This document shows, in pieces, positions 34,655 to 44,213 of a stretch of DNA of 64,000 bases. The stretch is from JAZREA01 sp045660545 (lineage in GTDB: Bacteria > Bacillota > Clostridia > Monoglobales > Firm-18). The stretch is from the NCBI GenBank assembly GCA_045660545.1, contig JAZREA010000002.1, positions 145,002 to 209,001 on the forward strand, read 5' to 3'. A program made the position numbers and the translations under genes. Position 1 is the stretch's first letter. Every line of letters starts with the position of its first letter. The notes beneath the pieces were generated by a model. It was given only the letters and a program-made list of their open reading frames with translations, was not told the DNA's origin and searched no databases.

Positions 34655-35602
34655 ATGGCACACAAAATCACTATTGTCGGTGCAGGAAGCGTCGGCGCAA
34701 CAATCGCTTACACTCTTGTTCATAAGGGCATGGCGTCAGAGATTGTTTTAATTGATATTAATCACGAAAAGGCACGCGGTGAGGTTTTAGACATCGGACA
34801 GTGCACACCATACTGTAAGCCCGTTAATATCTACGCCGGCTCGTATGAAGACGCGAAGGATTCCGACATCGTAATTATAACATCAGGTGTTGGAAGAAAG
34901 CCCGGTCAGTCAAGACTTGAGCTTGCACAGATAAACGTCGGTATTATGAAGGACATCGCGTCTAAAATCGTTACACAGGCACCTGATGCAGTATATATTA
35001 TAGTAAGTAATCCTGTCGATGTTTTAACTTATGCGTTTATTAAGTTCTCAGGGCTTCCTGAAAACAGGGTTATAGGAACAGGTACTCTTTTGGACACAGC
35101 GAGAATGCGCGCGAGGATAGCTTATCTTTACTCGATAAATTCGCAAAACGTTCACGCAGTAGTATATGGTGAGCACGGAGACTCGTCATTCATTCCGTGG
35201 TCGGTGGCTTCGATTTCCAACGTGCCGATTGAAAATTACTGGGAATCCCTAGCTTATAAGGAGACAAAGACAACAAACTTCGACTACGAAAGGCTTGAAG
35301 ACTTTGTAAGGAAGTCGGGCGGTTTCATAATCGAAAGAAAAGGAGCTACCTACTACGCTATCGCAACTTCTGTTTGCCACATTTGCTCCTGCATTTTCAG
35401 CGGAATGGACACGGCGCTTCCTGTTTCTACAATGCACCACGGCGAATACGGCGTCGATGACGTGTGCATAAGCTCGCTTGCCATCGTAGGTAAGGACGGA
35501 ATAAGCGGTAAGGTTATACTTCCCTTAACTGATGAAGAAATAGAAAAGTTTAAATACAGCGCGTCAAAGCTTAGAGAATCAATTGACGGCTTAAATATTT
35601 AA
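34655..35602 (+). CDS. Lactate/malate dehydrogenase family protein, malate-like specificity residue
   Basis: 315 aa. Rossmann motif VGAGSVGAT, NAD-selective Asp34, catalytic His in GEHGDSS and substrate Arg in DTARMR. In this family the residue before KPG decides the substrate: Gln in lactate, Arg in malate dehydrogenases. Here it is Arg81 (GVGRKPGQSR). Overall resemblance is to clostridial proteins annotated as L-lactate dehydrogenase, so annotation by similarity may be wrong. Fumarase follows 31 bp later and fumarate-reductase-like genes further on, which fits oxaloacetate reduction to malate. Under a Rex operator; CGGAGGGG ribosome site. Confidence 0.9.
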   Translation: MAHKITIVGAGSVGATIAYTLVHKGMASEIVLIDINHEKARGEVLDIGQCTPYCKPVNIYAGSYEDAKDSDIVIITSGVGRKPGQSRLELAQINVGIMKDIASKIVTQAPDAVYIIVSNPVDVLTYAFIKFSGLPENRVIGTGTLLDTARMRARIAYLYSINSQNVHAVVYGEHGDSSFIPWSVASISNVPIENYWESLAYKETKTTNFDYERLEDFVRKSGGFIIERKGATYYAIATSVCHICSCIFSGMDTALPVSTMHHGEYGVDDVCISSLAIVGKDGISGKVILPLTDEEIEKFKYSASKLRESIDGLNI

Positions 35603-35633
35603 TATAAAACAATATATTTTAGGAGGAATAAAG

Positions 35634-36998
35634 ATGGAATATCGTATTGAAAGAGATTCAATGGGCGAAATGCAGGTGCCTGCCGACAGATATTGGGCAG
35701 CACAGACACAAAGAAGCTTCCAGAACTTCAAAATTGGCGGCGAAATTATGCCCAGGGAAATTACCCACGCTTTTGGTATATTGAAGAAGGCGGCTGCAAT
35801 GGCTAACAACAAGCTTGGCAAGCTCGACAGCGAAAAGTTAGAGCTCATCTCCAAGGCTTGTGACGAAGTTATTTCCGGTCAGCTCAACGACCACTTCCCC
35901 CTCGTTGTATGGCAGACGGGTAGCGGCACACAGTCGAACATGAACGCAAACGAAGTTATCGCAAACCGCGGTAACGAAATCGCAGGAGATAAAATCTTAC
36001 ATCCAAACGACCACGTTAATATGTCGCAAAGCTCTAACGATACATTCCCGACAGCTATGCACATCGCTGCTGTTATAGGCATCGAGGACAGCCTTATTCC
36101 TGCTATGGATAAGCTTCTTACAACACTCAAAAGATTAGAGGCAGAAAACGAAGGCATCGTAAAGAGCGGACGTACACACCTCCAGGACGCTACACCAATC
36201 AAGTTTTCACAGGAAATCAGCGGTTGGAGAAATATGATAGAAAAGACAAAGGAAATGCTCCTTCTTGCTCTTCCGGGTCTTAAAGAGCTTGCTCTTGGCG
36301 GAACAGCAGTAGGTACAGGCCTTAACGCTCCAAAGGAATTTGGCGTAGAGGTTGCAAAGGCTGTAACCGAGCTTACAGGCAAGGACTTTGTCACAGCTGA
36401 AAACAAATTCCACGCATTAACTGCAAAGGACGAGCTTGTTTTCGCACACGGTGCTCTTAAAGCTTTGGCTGCAAACCTTATGAAGATAGCTAACGATATC
36501 AGATGGCTTGCAAGCGGCCCAAGAGACGGCCTTGGCGAAATCTTTATTCCTGAAAACGAGCCGGGCAGCTCAATCATGCCGGGTAAGGTTAACCCGACAC
36601 AGTGCGAGTCTATGACAATGGTTGCTGTACAGGTTATGGCAAACGACGTAGCTGTTGGTATGGCTGCTTCTCAGGGTAACTTTGAGCTTAACGTGTTTAT
36701 GCCGGTATGTATCTACAACTTCTTGCAGTCTGTAAGACTTCTGGCTGACGGAATCGTGTCGTTTAACGACAACTGCGTAACAGGCATCACAGCAAATAAG
36801 GAAAAGATGGCACACAACCTCCACAACTCCTTGATGCTCGTTACAGCGCTTAACCCATACATAGGTTATGACAATGCTGCAAAGACAGCTAAAAAGGCGT
36901 ATAAAGATAACATCTCGCTTAAAGAGGCTTGCATAGAGCTCGGCTTCTTAACAGAAGAGAAGTTTGACGAAGTATTCCATCCTGAACAGATGGTTTGA
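35634..36998 (+). CDS. fumC: Class II fumarate hydratase
   Basis: 454 aa, standard length. Signature GSSIMPGKVNPTQCE, GSGTQSNMNANEV and GRTHLQDATP are present. An oxygen-stable, iron-free fumarase interconverting malate and fumarate. AGGAGG lies before the ATG, and the spacing to the dehydrogenase gene (31 bp) suggests co-transcription. A small hairpin (37013-37041) follows without a strong T run, so transcription may continue into hdrB. Confidence 0.97.
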   Translation: MEYRIERDSMGEMQVPADRYWAAQTQRSFQNFKIGGEIMPREITHAFGILKKAAAMANNKLGKLDSEKLELISKACDEVISGQLNDHFPLVVWQTGSGTQSNMNANEVIANRGNEIAGDKILHPNDHVNMSQSSNDTFPTAMHIAAVIGIEDSLIPAMDKLLTTLKRLEAENEGIVKSGRTHLQDATPIKFSQEISGWRNMIEKTKEMLLLALPGLKELALGGTAVGTGLNAPKEFGVEVAKAVTELTGKDFVTAENKFHALTAKDELVFAHGALKALAANLMKIANDIRWLASGPRDGLGEIFIPENEPGSSIMPGKVNPTQCESMTMVAVQVMANDVAVGMAASQGNFELNVFMPVCIYNFLQSVRLLADGIVSFNDNCVTGITANKEKMAHNLHNSLMLVTALNPYIGYDNAAKTAKKAYKDNISLKEACIELGFLTEEKFDEVFHPEQMV

Positions 36999-37073
36999 TA
37001 GAATATGAATTTATAACGGACGGCTTATGCCGCCCGTTATAGTGCTTATTAATAAACATGAAAGGAAATGGCT

Positions 37074-37862
37074 ATGATATTCAGTTATTACCCCGGATGT
37101 ACGCTTAAAACAAAGGCAAAGGACTTAGACGTTTATGCGAGAAAGTCTGCCGAGGCTTTGGGCGTTACACTTGAAGAAATCAAGGATTGGCAGTGCTGCG
37201 GCGGTGTCTATCCAATGGGCAGAGACGAGATTGCGACTAAGCTTTCTTCCGTAAGAGCGCTTGCTGATGCCAAGGCTAACGGCCGCGAGCTTGTAACAGT
37301 CTGCTCAGCGTGTCATCACGTTATAAAGAGAGTCAACAACGACTTAAAGACAGACGAAGACATTCGTGCTAAGGTAAACAACTACCTTTGCCTCGACGAG
37401 CCGTACGCAGGCGAGACAAACGTAATTCACTACCTTGAGCTTTTAAGAGACAGAATCGGTTTTGACGAAATCGCTAAAAAGGTGAAAAATCCGCTTACAG
37501 GCAAAAAGATTGCAGCCTACTACGGTTGCCTCCTTTTAAGGCCGAGCAAGACTATGGCGATGGATGACGCGGAAAACCCCACAATCATCGAGGACTTTAT
37601 CCGCGCAATAGGCGCAGAGCCTGTTACATATTCAATGCGTAACGAGTGCTGCGGCGGTTATATCACTATGGAGGACAAGGCTCTTGCTTCTAAAAAGAGC
37701 AACGCCATTTTGCAAAACGCTGTTGAAAACGGCGCAGAAATGGTAATAACAGCCTGCCCGCTTTGTATGTATAACCTTAATAAAAACGGAACAGACCACG
37801 AAATCCCCGTTTACTATTTCACAGAGCTTTTAGCAGAGGCTTTGGGAGTTAAGGAGGACTGA
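37074..37862 (+). CDS. hdrB: Heterodisulfide reductase subunit B homologue
   Basis: 262 aa from ATG 37074 (AAAGGA 7 nt upstream). Two CCG domains are intact: YYPGCTL, WQCCGG, CSAC in the first and YYGCLLL, NECCGG, ACPLC in the second. These bind the two non-cubane [4Fe-4S] clusters that cleave disulfides in methanogen HdrB. The bacterial physiological disulfide is not known. First gene of the Hdr-Flx block. Confidence 0.93.
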   Translation: MIFSYYPGCTLKTKAKDLDVYARKSAEALGVTLEEIKDWQCCGGVYPMGRDEIATKLSSVRALADAKANGRELVTVCSACHHVIKRVNNDLKTDEDIRAKVNNYLCLDEPYAGETNVIHYLELLRDRIGFDEIAKKVKNPLTGKKIAAYYGCLLLRPSKTMAMDDAENPTIIEDFIRAIGAEPVTYSMRNECCGGYITMEDKALASKKSNAILQNAVENGAEMVITACPLCMYNLNKNGTDHEIPVYYFTELLAEALGVKED

Positions 37863-37864
37863 TT

Positions 37865-38257
37865 ATGTATAACAAAGACGAAAAAAGAACAGAGCAAATC
37901 CTCCGTACAAGCGGTGTTAACGTGTTAAAGTGTATGAGATGCGGCAAGTGCTCTGCAACATGCCCGTCCTACGACGAGATGGAATACCATCCTCACCAGT
38001 TTGTATATATGGTAGAAAAGGGAGATATACAGACATTACTAAACTCCAAGTCTATCTACAAGTGCCTCTCGTGCCTTGCGTGTGTCGAAAGATGTCCGAG
38101 AGACGTTGAGCCGGCTAACGTAATAGAGGCAGTAAGGCTTATGCAGATAAGACAGCAGGGTGAAAATCATCTTAAAGCAGACAGCGTTCCCGATATGCTC
38201 GACGAGGACATTCCTCAGCAGGCAATCGTCAGCGCGTTTAGAAAATACAGTAAGTAA
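37865..38257 (+). CDS. hdrC: Heterodisulfide reductase subunit C homologue
   Basis: 130 aa with two ferredoxin-type motifs, CMRCGKCSATCP and CLSCLACVERCP, in the spacing of HdrC. It carries electrons from HdrA to HdrB. AGGAGG overlaps the end of hdrB; the gene starts 2 bp after it. Confidence 0.93.
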   Translation: MYNKDEKRTEQILRTSGVNVLKCMRCGKCSATCPSYDEMEYHPHQFVYMVEKGDIQTLLNSKSIYKCLSCLACVERCPRDVEPANVIEAVRLMQIRQQGENHLKADSVPDMLDEDIPQQAIVSAFRKYSK

Positions 38258-38274
38258 GGAGGAGAAAACGAAAA

Positions 38275-40260
38275 ATGCAAAGAATTGGCGTATTTGTATG
38301 TTGGTGCGGAAGCAATATCGCAGCTACCGTAGATGTTAAAAAGGTTGCCGAAACACTAAAAAATGAACCGGGCGTAGTTTTCTCTGTTGATTATCAGTAT
38401 ATGTGCTCAGAGGCGGGCCAGAACATAATCAAGGGCGCAATCCGCGAACATAACCTAACAGGCGTGGTTGTTTGCTCCTGTTCGCCCAGAATGCACGAGG
38501 CTACATTCCGTAAGACTGCCGCTGCAGCGGGTCTAAATCCATATATGGTAGAGATCGCGAACATCCGCGAACAGTGCTCATGGATACATAAGGATATGGA
38601 GGTTGCTACCGAAAAGGCGGTTGTTTTAGGCCGTGCAGCTATTGCTAAGGTACATCTTAATACACCGCTTCAGGCGGGTGAGAGCCCTGTTGTTAAAAGA
38701 GCTTTGGTTATCGGCGGCGGTATCGCGGGTATCCAGACTGCTCTTGACATAGCAGATGCAGGCTTTGAGGTAGACATCGTAGAGAAGAAGCCTACAATCG
38801 GCGGTAAGATGGCGCAGATTGATAAGACATTCCCTACTCTCGACTGCGCAGCATGTATCTTAACACCTAAGATGGTTGACGTGGCGCAAAACGAAAAGAT
38901 TAAAATATATTCATACAGTGAGGTCGACTCCGTTAGCGGCTTCGTTGGTAACTTCAATGTCAAGATTCGTAAGAAGGCTCGTTTTGTAAACGAGGACCTT
39001 TGTACAGGCTGCGGAGCTTGTACAGACAAGTGTCCGCAAAAGAAAGTTCCTAACGACTTTAACCTCGGTATGAACAACCGCGGTGCCATCTATATTCCGT
39101 TTGCACAGGCGGTGCCGAAGGTTGCTACAATCGACCCGAACTACTGCACAATGTTAAAGACAGGCAAGTGCGGCGTATGCTCCAAGGTTTGCGGCGCTAA
39201 CGCTATTGATTATAAGCAGCAGGACGAAATCGTTGAAAACCAGTATGGTGCAATCGTAGTTGCAACAGGCTTTAATACAATCAATCCTGCAAAGTATGAC
39301 GAGTTTGCATACACAAAGAGCCCTGACGTTGTAACTTCGCTCGAATACGAAAGACTTATGAACGCAGCAGGCCCTTCAAACGGCGTTCTTTTAAGACCGT
39401 CCGACAACACTCATCCTCATACGATAGTGTTCGTTCAGTGTGTGGGCTCGCGTTCTGACGGCACATGCGGCAAGCCTTATTGCTCTAAGGTATGCTGTAT
39501 GTACACAGCTAAGCACGCTATGCTTACAAGGGAAAAATACCCCGACACAGACGTTTACGTGTTCTATATCGACGTACGTACACCGGGTAAGAACTTTGAC
39601 GAGTTCTATCGCCGCGCGGTTGAGGAATACGGCGTTCATTATATCAAGGGTATGGTAGGTAAGGTTGTTCCGTCCAACGGCAAGCTCGAAGTCCAGGCTT
39701 CCGACCTTATCTCTAACGAACAGCTTCACATCAGCGCTGATATGGTAGTCTTGGCTACTGCTGTTGAGCCTGATGAGACAGCACGTCCTCTTGCTACAAT
39801 GCTCACAGCAAGTATGGACACAAACGACTTCTTTACCGAGGCACATCCAAAGCTTCGTCCGGTAGAAAGCCCGACAGCAGGTGTGTTCCTCTCGGGTATG
39901 TGTCAGGGTCCAAAGGATATTCCTGAAACAGTTTCTCAGGCTTCTGCCGCTGCTGCAAAGGTTATCGGTCTTTTGGTTAAGGATAAGCTGACATGTAACC
40001 CGTGTGTTGCCCATTCTAACGAGATGCTCTGTAACGGCTGCTCACAGTGTGAGAAGGTTTGTCCGTACGGCGCAATCTCTTATCAGGATAAAGAGTTCAG
40101 AATTCCGGGCGGAGTTGAGGTAAGACGAGTAGCTATGGTTAACGAAGCAGTGTGCCAGGGCTGCGGCGCTTGTACAGTAACTTGTCCTTCCGGAGCTATG
40201 GACCTTAAAGGCTTTGCAAATAATCAAATCATGGCGGAGGTGGACGCTATATGCAAATAG
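38275..40260 (+). CDS. hdrA: Heterodisulfide reductase subunit A homologue (FAD, Fe-S)
   Basis: 661 aa. FAD site VIGGGIAGIQTALDIADAG at about residues 144-162, followed by the cysteine insertion TLDCAACILTPKM. Ferredoxin motifs are CTGCGACTDKCP with a following CGVCSKVC, and a C-terminal pair CNGCSQCEKVCP and CQGCGACTVTCP. In methanogens HdrA holds the bifurcating FAD that sends electrons to ferredoxin and heterodisulfide. It is of full length and keeps all motifs. Its end overlaps the next gene by 10 bp. Confidence 0.95.
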   Translation: MQRIGVFVCWCGSNIAATVDVKKVAETLKNEPGVVFSVDYQYMCSEAGQNIIKGAIREHNLTGVVVCSCSPRMHEATFRKTAAAAGLNPYMVEIANIREQCSWIHKDMEVATEKAVVLGRAAIAKVHLNTPLQAGESPVVKRALVIGGGIAGIQTALDIADAGFEVDIVEKKPTIGGKMAQIDKTFPTLDCAACILTPKMVDVAQNEKIKIYSYSEVDSVSGFVGNFNVKIRKKARFVNEDLCTGCGACTDKCPQKKVPNDFNLGMNNRGAIYIPFAQAVPKVATIDPNYCTMLKTGKCGVCSKVCGANAIDYKQQDEIVENQYGAIVVATGFNTINPAKYDEFAYTKSPDVVTSLEYERLMNAAGPSNGVLLRPSDNTHPHTIVFVQCVGSRSDGTCGKPYCSKVCCMYTAKHAMLTREKYPDTDVYVFYIDVRTPGKNFDEFYRRAVEEYGVHYIKGMVGKVVPSNGKLEVQASDLISNEQLHISADMVVLATAVEPDETARPLATMLTASMDTNDFFTEAHPKLRPVESPTAGVFLSGMCQGPKDIPETVSQASAAAAKVIGLLVKDKLTCNPCVAHSNEMLCNGCSQCEKVCPYGAISYQDKEFRIPGGVEVRRVAMVNEAVCQGCGACTVTCPSGAMDLKGFANNQIMAEVDAICK

Positions 40261-40700
40261 AAAATAAAGAATTCAAGCCGTTAATAGTTGCGTTTTGCTG
40301 TAACTGGTGCAGTTACGCAGGCGCCGACCTTGCGGGAACAAACAGACTCAACTACCCCGCAAACGTAAAGATAATCCGCGTTCCCTGCTCGTGCCGAGTT
40401 AACCCTCTTTTCGTGCTTCGCGCGTTCCAGAGGGGGGCAGACGGCGTAATCCTTTGCGGATGCCACCCGGGCGACTGCCACTACACAACAGGTAATTACT
40501 TCACAAGAAGAAGAATGACCCTCCTGTTTAGTATGCTCGACTTTTTGGGTATCGAAAGAGACCGTACAAGAGTAGAGTGGGTTTCTGCCGCAGAGGGCGC
40601 AAAGTTTTCTGAAACAATGAACGACTTTGCAAAGAAGATTCACGAGTTGGGTGAAAATAAGAGGTTGGAGGATTTAAGATGCAAAGAATTTTCGAAATAA
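40251..40700 (+). CDS. flxD: MvhD/FlxD electron-transfer subunit
   Basis: 149 aa. Cysteine pattern of the MvhD family ([2Fe-2S]): FCCNWCSYAGAD, VPCSCRV and LCGCHPGDCHY. MvhD/FlxD bridges HdrA to the electron-input module. Here the input module is NAD-dependent (flxA below), not a [NiFe] hydrogenase. Overlaps both neighbours, so translation is coupled. Confidence 0.92.
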   Translation: MQIENKEFKPLIVAFCCNWCSYAGADLAGTNRLNYPANVKIIRVPCSCRVNPLFVLRAFQRGADGVILCGCHPGDCHYTTGNYFTRRRMTLLFSMLDFLGIERDRTRVEWVSAAEGAKFSETMNDFAKKIHELGENKRLEDLRCKEFSK

Positions 40701-41656
40701 TGAAAGACAAAGCGGAAAAATCCCTTGCAGACGGAACTGTTGACAAGGTTTTGGCCTGGAAACAGGGCGAGTTCTTTTACGACCCTACCCCTGCTTTGTT
40801 TACAAAGGATAGCCTCGAAGGCATCACATACGATAGCTTTTGCGGAGCTAATCTTACAAAGTACTTAGTTCGTGAAACCAAGGGAGACGAAAAAATCCTT
40901 GCCTTTTTAAAGCCGTGCGATACATATAGCATCAATCAGCTTATGAAGGAACATAGGATTAAAAGAGAAAACATCCACATCGTGGGCGTAGGCTGTAACG
41001 GAAAGCTCGATATCGAAAAGATTAAGGCTTCGGGCATAAAGGGTATCACCTCCATAGAGGACGACGGTAAGGCTTTGAAGATTTCTACACTCTACGGCGA
41101 CAAGACTCTCGCAAGGGAAGAGGCTCTCCTCGATAAGTGCCTTTGCTGTAAGGGTAAAAAGCACGTAGCCGCTGACGAAGTTATCGGCGAAGAAATCGAG
41201 ACTCCCACACAGGATAGATTCGAAATGGTAGAAAAGCTTGAAGCCATGACTCCGGACGAAAGGTTCGAGTTCTGGAGAAACGAGCTTTCAAGATGTATAA
41301 GATGTAACGCGTGCCGTAACGCTTGTCCTGCGTGCACATGCACAACATGTGTTTTCGATAACAGTGATTCAGGCGTTGCAAGCAAGGCTAACACAGACAC
41401 GTTTGAGGAAAATATGTTCCACATCATAAGAGCGTTCCACGTTGCGGGCCGCTGTACCGACTGTGGAGAATGTTCGAGGGTTTGCCCGCAGAACATTCCG
41501 CTTCACTTACTCAATCGTAAGTTTATAAAGGATATAAACGAGTTTTACGGCGAATATCAGGCAGGAGAAGACTTAGAAACAGTTCCTCCTCTTACCTGCT
41601 TTACAAAGGAAGACGTAGAACCAAGCATCGTTAAGGAAAGGGGCGCGAATAAATAA
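40679..41656 (+). CDS. Flx-complex iron-sulfur subunit (FlxC position)
   Basis: 325 aa. The N-terminal half resembles the coenzyme-F420 hydrogenase beta/CCG-like fold (LAFLKPCDTYSINQL, VGVGCNG, KCLCCKG). The C-terminal half carries CIRCNACRNACPACTCTTC and CTDCGECSRVCP for two [4Fe-4S] clusters. By order in known flxABCD-hdrABC loci, read backwards here, it takes the flxC position. Function is electron relay between FlxA and FlxD; letters B and C are assigned by order only. Confidence 0.8.
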   Translation: MQRIFEIMKDKAEKSLADGTVDKVLAWKQGEFFYDPTPALFTKDSLEGITYDSFCGANLTKYLVRETKGDEKILAFLKPCDTYSINQLMKEHRIKRENIHIVGVGCNGKLDIEKIKASGIKGITSIEDDGKALKISTLYGDKTLAREEALLDKCLCCKGKKHVAADEVIGEEIETPTQDRFEMVEKLEAMTPDERFEFWRNELSRCIRCNACRNACPACTCTTCVFDNSDSGVASKANTDTFEENMFHIIRAFHVAGRCTDCGECSRVCPQNIPLHLLNRKFIKDINEFYGEYQAGEDLETVPPLTCFTKEDVEPSIVKERGANK

Positions 41657-42678
41657 TGTATAAGATTGCTCTTAGTGATATCGGTAAGCTTTTTGCGGCT
41701 CTTGGAAAGGAAAACGCCGTATATGCGCCCGTAAAGGACGGCCCTAACACAAACTATAAAATGTGGGATGAGCAAAAGGAAGTTTGCCTTACAAACCTTA
41801 ACACAGTTAAATCGCCAAAGGACATTTTCTTCCCCCAGAGCGAAAATCTGGTTGCGTTTAAAAGACATGATAAAACAATCGATATAATCGAAAGCCGTGA
41901 CCCAAGCGAGCCTACCGTTGTGTTTGGCGTACGCGCTTGTGATTTAAAGGGCTTTGAGGTTTTAGACAAGGTTTTCTTGTCCGAGCCTGTCGACACTTAT
42001 TACGCACAAAGACGCGAAAAGGTTACAGTAGTAGCCTTGGCGTGCAGAGAGCCTGAGGAAACTTGTTTTTGTACCACCTTCGGTATCGACCCGACTAACC
42101 CTGTTGCAGACGCTACTGCATGGATAGTTGGAGACGAGCTTTACATAAAGGCTGATACCGAAAAGGGCAAGGCGGCTCTTGCTCTTGCAAAGGACGTGCT
42201 TACAGATTGTGATGAAAAGGCTGTGGAAGCACAAAAGGCAGACGTTCAAAAGATTTTGTCAGCTCTGCCGCTTAAAGATTTAAGCCTTAAAGGCTTTGAC
42301 GGCGAACATCTGATGGAAAAGTTCGAGTCTGATAAGTGGAAGGAACTTTCCGCAAGCTGCGTAGGCTGCGGCACATGTACATTCGTTTGCCCGACCTGCC
42401 AGTGCTACCACATCCGCGACTTTGACACAGGTAACGGCGTTAAGCGTTTCAGATGTTGGGATTCATGTATGTATTCCGACTTTACCAAGATGGCTCACGG
42501 TAACCCGAGAACAAGTCAGGTTGAAAGATTCAGACAAAGATTCATGCACAAGCTCGTTTACTTCCCGGATAATAACGACGGAATGTACTCTTGTGTAGGC
42601 TGTGGCAGATGCTTGCAAAAGTGCCCTGTTTCAATGAATATAGTTAAAGTTATAAAGGCTTTGGGAGGGGAAGAATAA
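41656..42678 (+). CDS. Flx-complex iron-sulfur subunit (FlxB position, AsrA/HydB-like)
   Basis: 340 aa. Resembles the AsrA/hydrogenase beta-type 4Fe-4S dicluster proteins: VFGVRACDLKGFEVLD, ACREPEETCFCTTFG, then CVGCGTCTFVCPTC and CVGCGRCLQKCP near the C-terminus. Such subunits pair with an FAD/NAD-binding partner, which is the next gene (1-bp overlap). Electron relay within the complex is the likely role. Confidence 0.82.
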   Translation: MYKIALSDIGKLFAALGKENAVYAPVKDGPNTNYKMWDEQKEVCLTNLNTVKSPKDIFFPQSENLVAFKRHDKTIDIIESRDPSEPTVVFGVRACDLKGFEVLDKVFLSEPVDTYYAQRREKVTVVALACREPEETCFCTTFGIDPTNPVADATAWIVGDELYIKADTEKGKAALALAKDVLTDCDEKAVEAQKADVQKILSALPLKDLSLKGFDGEHLMEKFESDKWKELSASCVGCGTCTFVCPTCQCYHIRDFDTGNGVKRFRCWDSCMYSDFTKMAHGNPRTSQVERFRQRFMHKLVYFPDNNDGMYSCVGCGRCLQKCPVSMNIVKVIKALGGEE

Positions 42679-43505
42679 TGGCAGAAGAAGTTTTGATTCC
42701 TAAAATCGGAGTCGTTACAGCAATAAGAGTAGACACTCCTGATGTTAAGACATTTCGTGTAGAGGCTCCCGAGGGCGGAGTAGTGTTCAAACACATGCCC
42801 GGCCAGTGCGCGATGGTTTCTGTACCCGGTATCGGAGAGGCTATGTTTTCAATAACCTCGTCGCCGACAACGACAGAATATATGGAGTTTAGCATTAAAA
42901 AGTGCGGTTGCCTTACAAGCTGGCTGCATATGATTGAACCGGGCCAGCAGGTTACAGTAAGAGGACCTTACGGTAACGGTTTCCCCGTAGAGGGCGAGCT
43001 TAAAGGCAAGGACCTTGTGTTCATCGCAGGTGGTATCGGTCTTGCACCGCTACACTCTGTAATCAACTATTGCCGCGCTAATCGTTCAAACTACGGAACA
43101 ATAGACATCATCTACGGTTCGCGTTCAATGGACGACCTCGTTGACTACGAAGAGATAGTTAACGAGTGGATGAAAGAGGACGGAATCAACGTCCACCTCA
43201 CAATCGACCGCGAGCAGGAGGGCTGGGACGGCCACGTTGGCTTTGTTCCTAACTATGTAAAGGAAGTAAACCCCGACATAAGCAAGACTGTTTTAATGTG
43301 CGGCCCGCCAATAATGATTAAGTTCACGCTGGCAGCCTTAAAGGAGCTTGGCTTTAAGGAAACACAGGTTTATACCACAATGGAGCTTAAAATGAAGTGC
43401 GGCGTTGGTAAATGCGGCCGTTGTAACATCGGTTCCAAATACGTTTGCAAGGATGGTCCGGTTTTCCGTTTCGACCAGCTCGATGCCTTGCCTGACGAAT
43501 ATTAA
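42678..43505 (+). CDS. flxA: Flx-complex NAD(H)/FAD subunit (FlxA-like)
   Basis: 275 aa of the dihydroorotate dehydrogenase electron-transfer/AsrB family. A flavin domain (PGQCAMVSVPGIGEAMFSI), an NAD domain (FIAGGIGLAPLHSVI and LMCGPPIMIKF) and a C-terminal [2Fe-2S] motif CGVGKCGRCNIGSKYVC are visible. It is the NADH entry point that distinguishes Flx-Hdr complexes from hydrogenase-linked ones. GGGAGGGG ribosome site, immediately after the preceding gene. Confidence 0.88.
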   Translation: MAEEVLIPKIGVVTAIRVDTPDVKTFRVEAPEGGVVFKHMPGQCAMVSVPGIGEAMFSITSSPTTTEYMEFSIKKCGCLTSWLHMIEPGQQVTVRGPYGNGFPVEGELKGKDLVFIAGGIGLAPLHSVINYCRANRSNYGTIDIIYGSRSMDDLVDYEEIVNEWMKEDGINVHLTIDREQEGWDGHVGFVPNYVKEVNPDISKTVLMCGPPIMIKFTLAALKELGFKETQVYTTMELKMKCGVGKCGRCNIGSKYVCKDGPVFRFDQLDALPDEY

Positions 43506-43525
43506 TATCAGAAAGGATAAAGACA

Positions 43526-44200
43526 ATGGAAAAATTTGTAAATATTTATCTGATGGGCAAAAAGTATTCTGTTCCGTCAGAGCTTACAATTATGGGCGCT
43601 ATGGAATATGCGGGCTATCAGTTGGTAAGAGGCTGCGGATGCCGTAACGGTTTTTGCGGAGCCTGCGCAACAATTTACAGAATAAAGGGCGATAAAGAGC
43701 TCAAAGTTTGTCTTGCTTGCCAGACAAAGGTTGAAGAGGATATGTACATAGCTACATTGCCGTTCTTCCCGCTTGTTAAGCAGGTTTACGACATCGAAAA
43801 GGTTTCTGTAAGTGAGGCTGTTATGATGCAGCTTTATCCAGAGATATACAGCTGCATAGGCTGTAACGCTTGTACAAAGAGCTGTACACAGGAGCTAAAC
43901 GTTATGCAGTACATAGCGTATGCACAAAGAGGCGAGTTTGAAAAGTGTGCAGAAGAGTCTTTCGACTGCGTAATGTGCGGAGTTTGTTCTTCACGTTGCC
44001 CTGCCGGTATTTCTCATCCGCAGGTAGCGCTCTTGGCAAGAAGAATTACAGGAAAGTACTTAGCACCAAAGTCCGAGCATCTTGAAAACCGCGTTAAGGA
44101 AATCGAAAACGGTGATTTCAAAGAGCTTTTGGAAGCTTTAATGCAAAAGCCTGTTGAAGAGATGAAAGAGCTTTATAATAACAGAGAAATAGAGAAATAA
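43526..44200 (+). CDS. Fumarate reductase-type iron-sulfur subunit
   Basis: 224 aa. [2Fe-2S] cysteines 39, 44, 47 and 62 in GCGCRNGFCGAC and VCLAC, then two cubane motifs with Cys110/113/116/120 and Cys148/151/154/158. The order matches FrdB/SdhB and the N-terminal part of methanogen TfrB, but the CCG domain that completes TfrB is missing; a free-standing HdrB lies upstream in the same cluster. No membrane-anchor gene follows, so the enzyme should be soluble. Its partner flavoprotein starts 13 bp later. Confidence 0.85.
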   Translation: MEKFVNIYLMGKKYSVPSELTIMGAMEYAGYQLVRGCGCRNGFCGACATIYRIKGDKELKVCLACQTKVEEDMYIATLPFFPLVKQVYDIEKVSVSEAVMMQLYPEIYSCIGCNACTKSCTQELNVMQYIAYAQRGEFEKCAEESFDCVMCGVCSSRCPAGISHPQVALLARRITGKYLAPKSEHLENRVKEIENGDFKELLEALMQKPVEEMKELYNNREIEK

Positions 44201-44213
44201 GGAGGCGGCTAAA

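Noticed and set aside
37013..37041. Terminator between fumC and hdrB
   Set aside because: The hairpin has good arms but no T run, so a full stop in transcription cannot be claimed.
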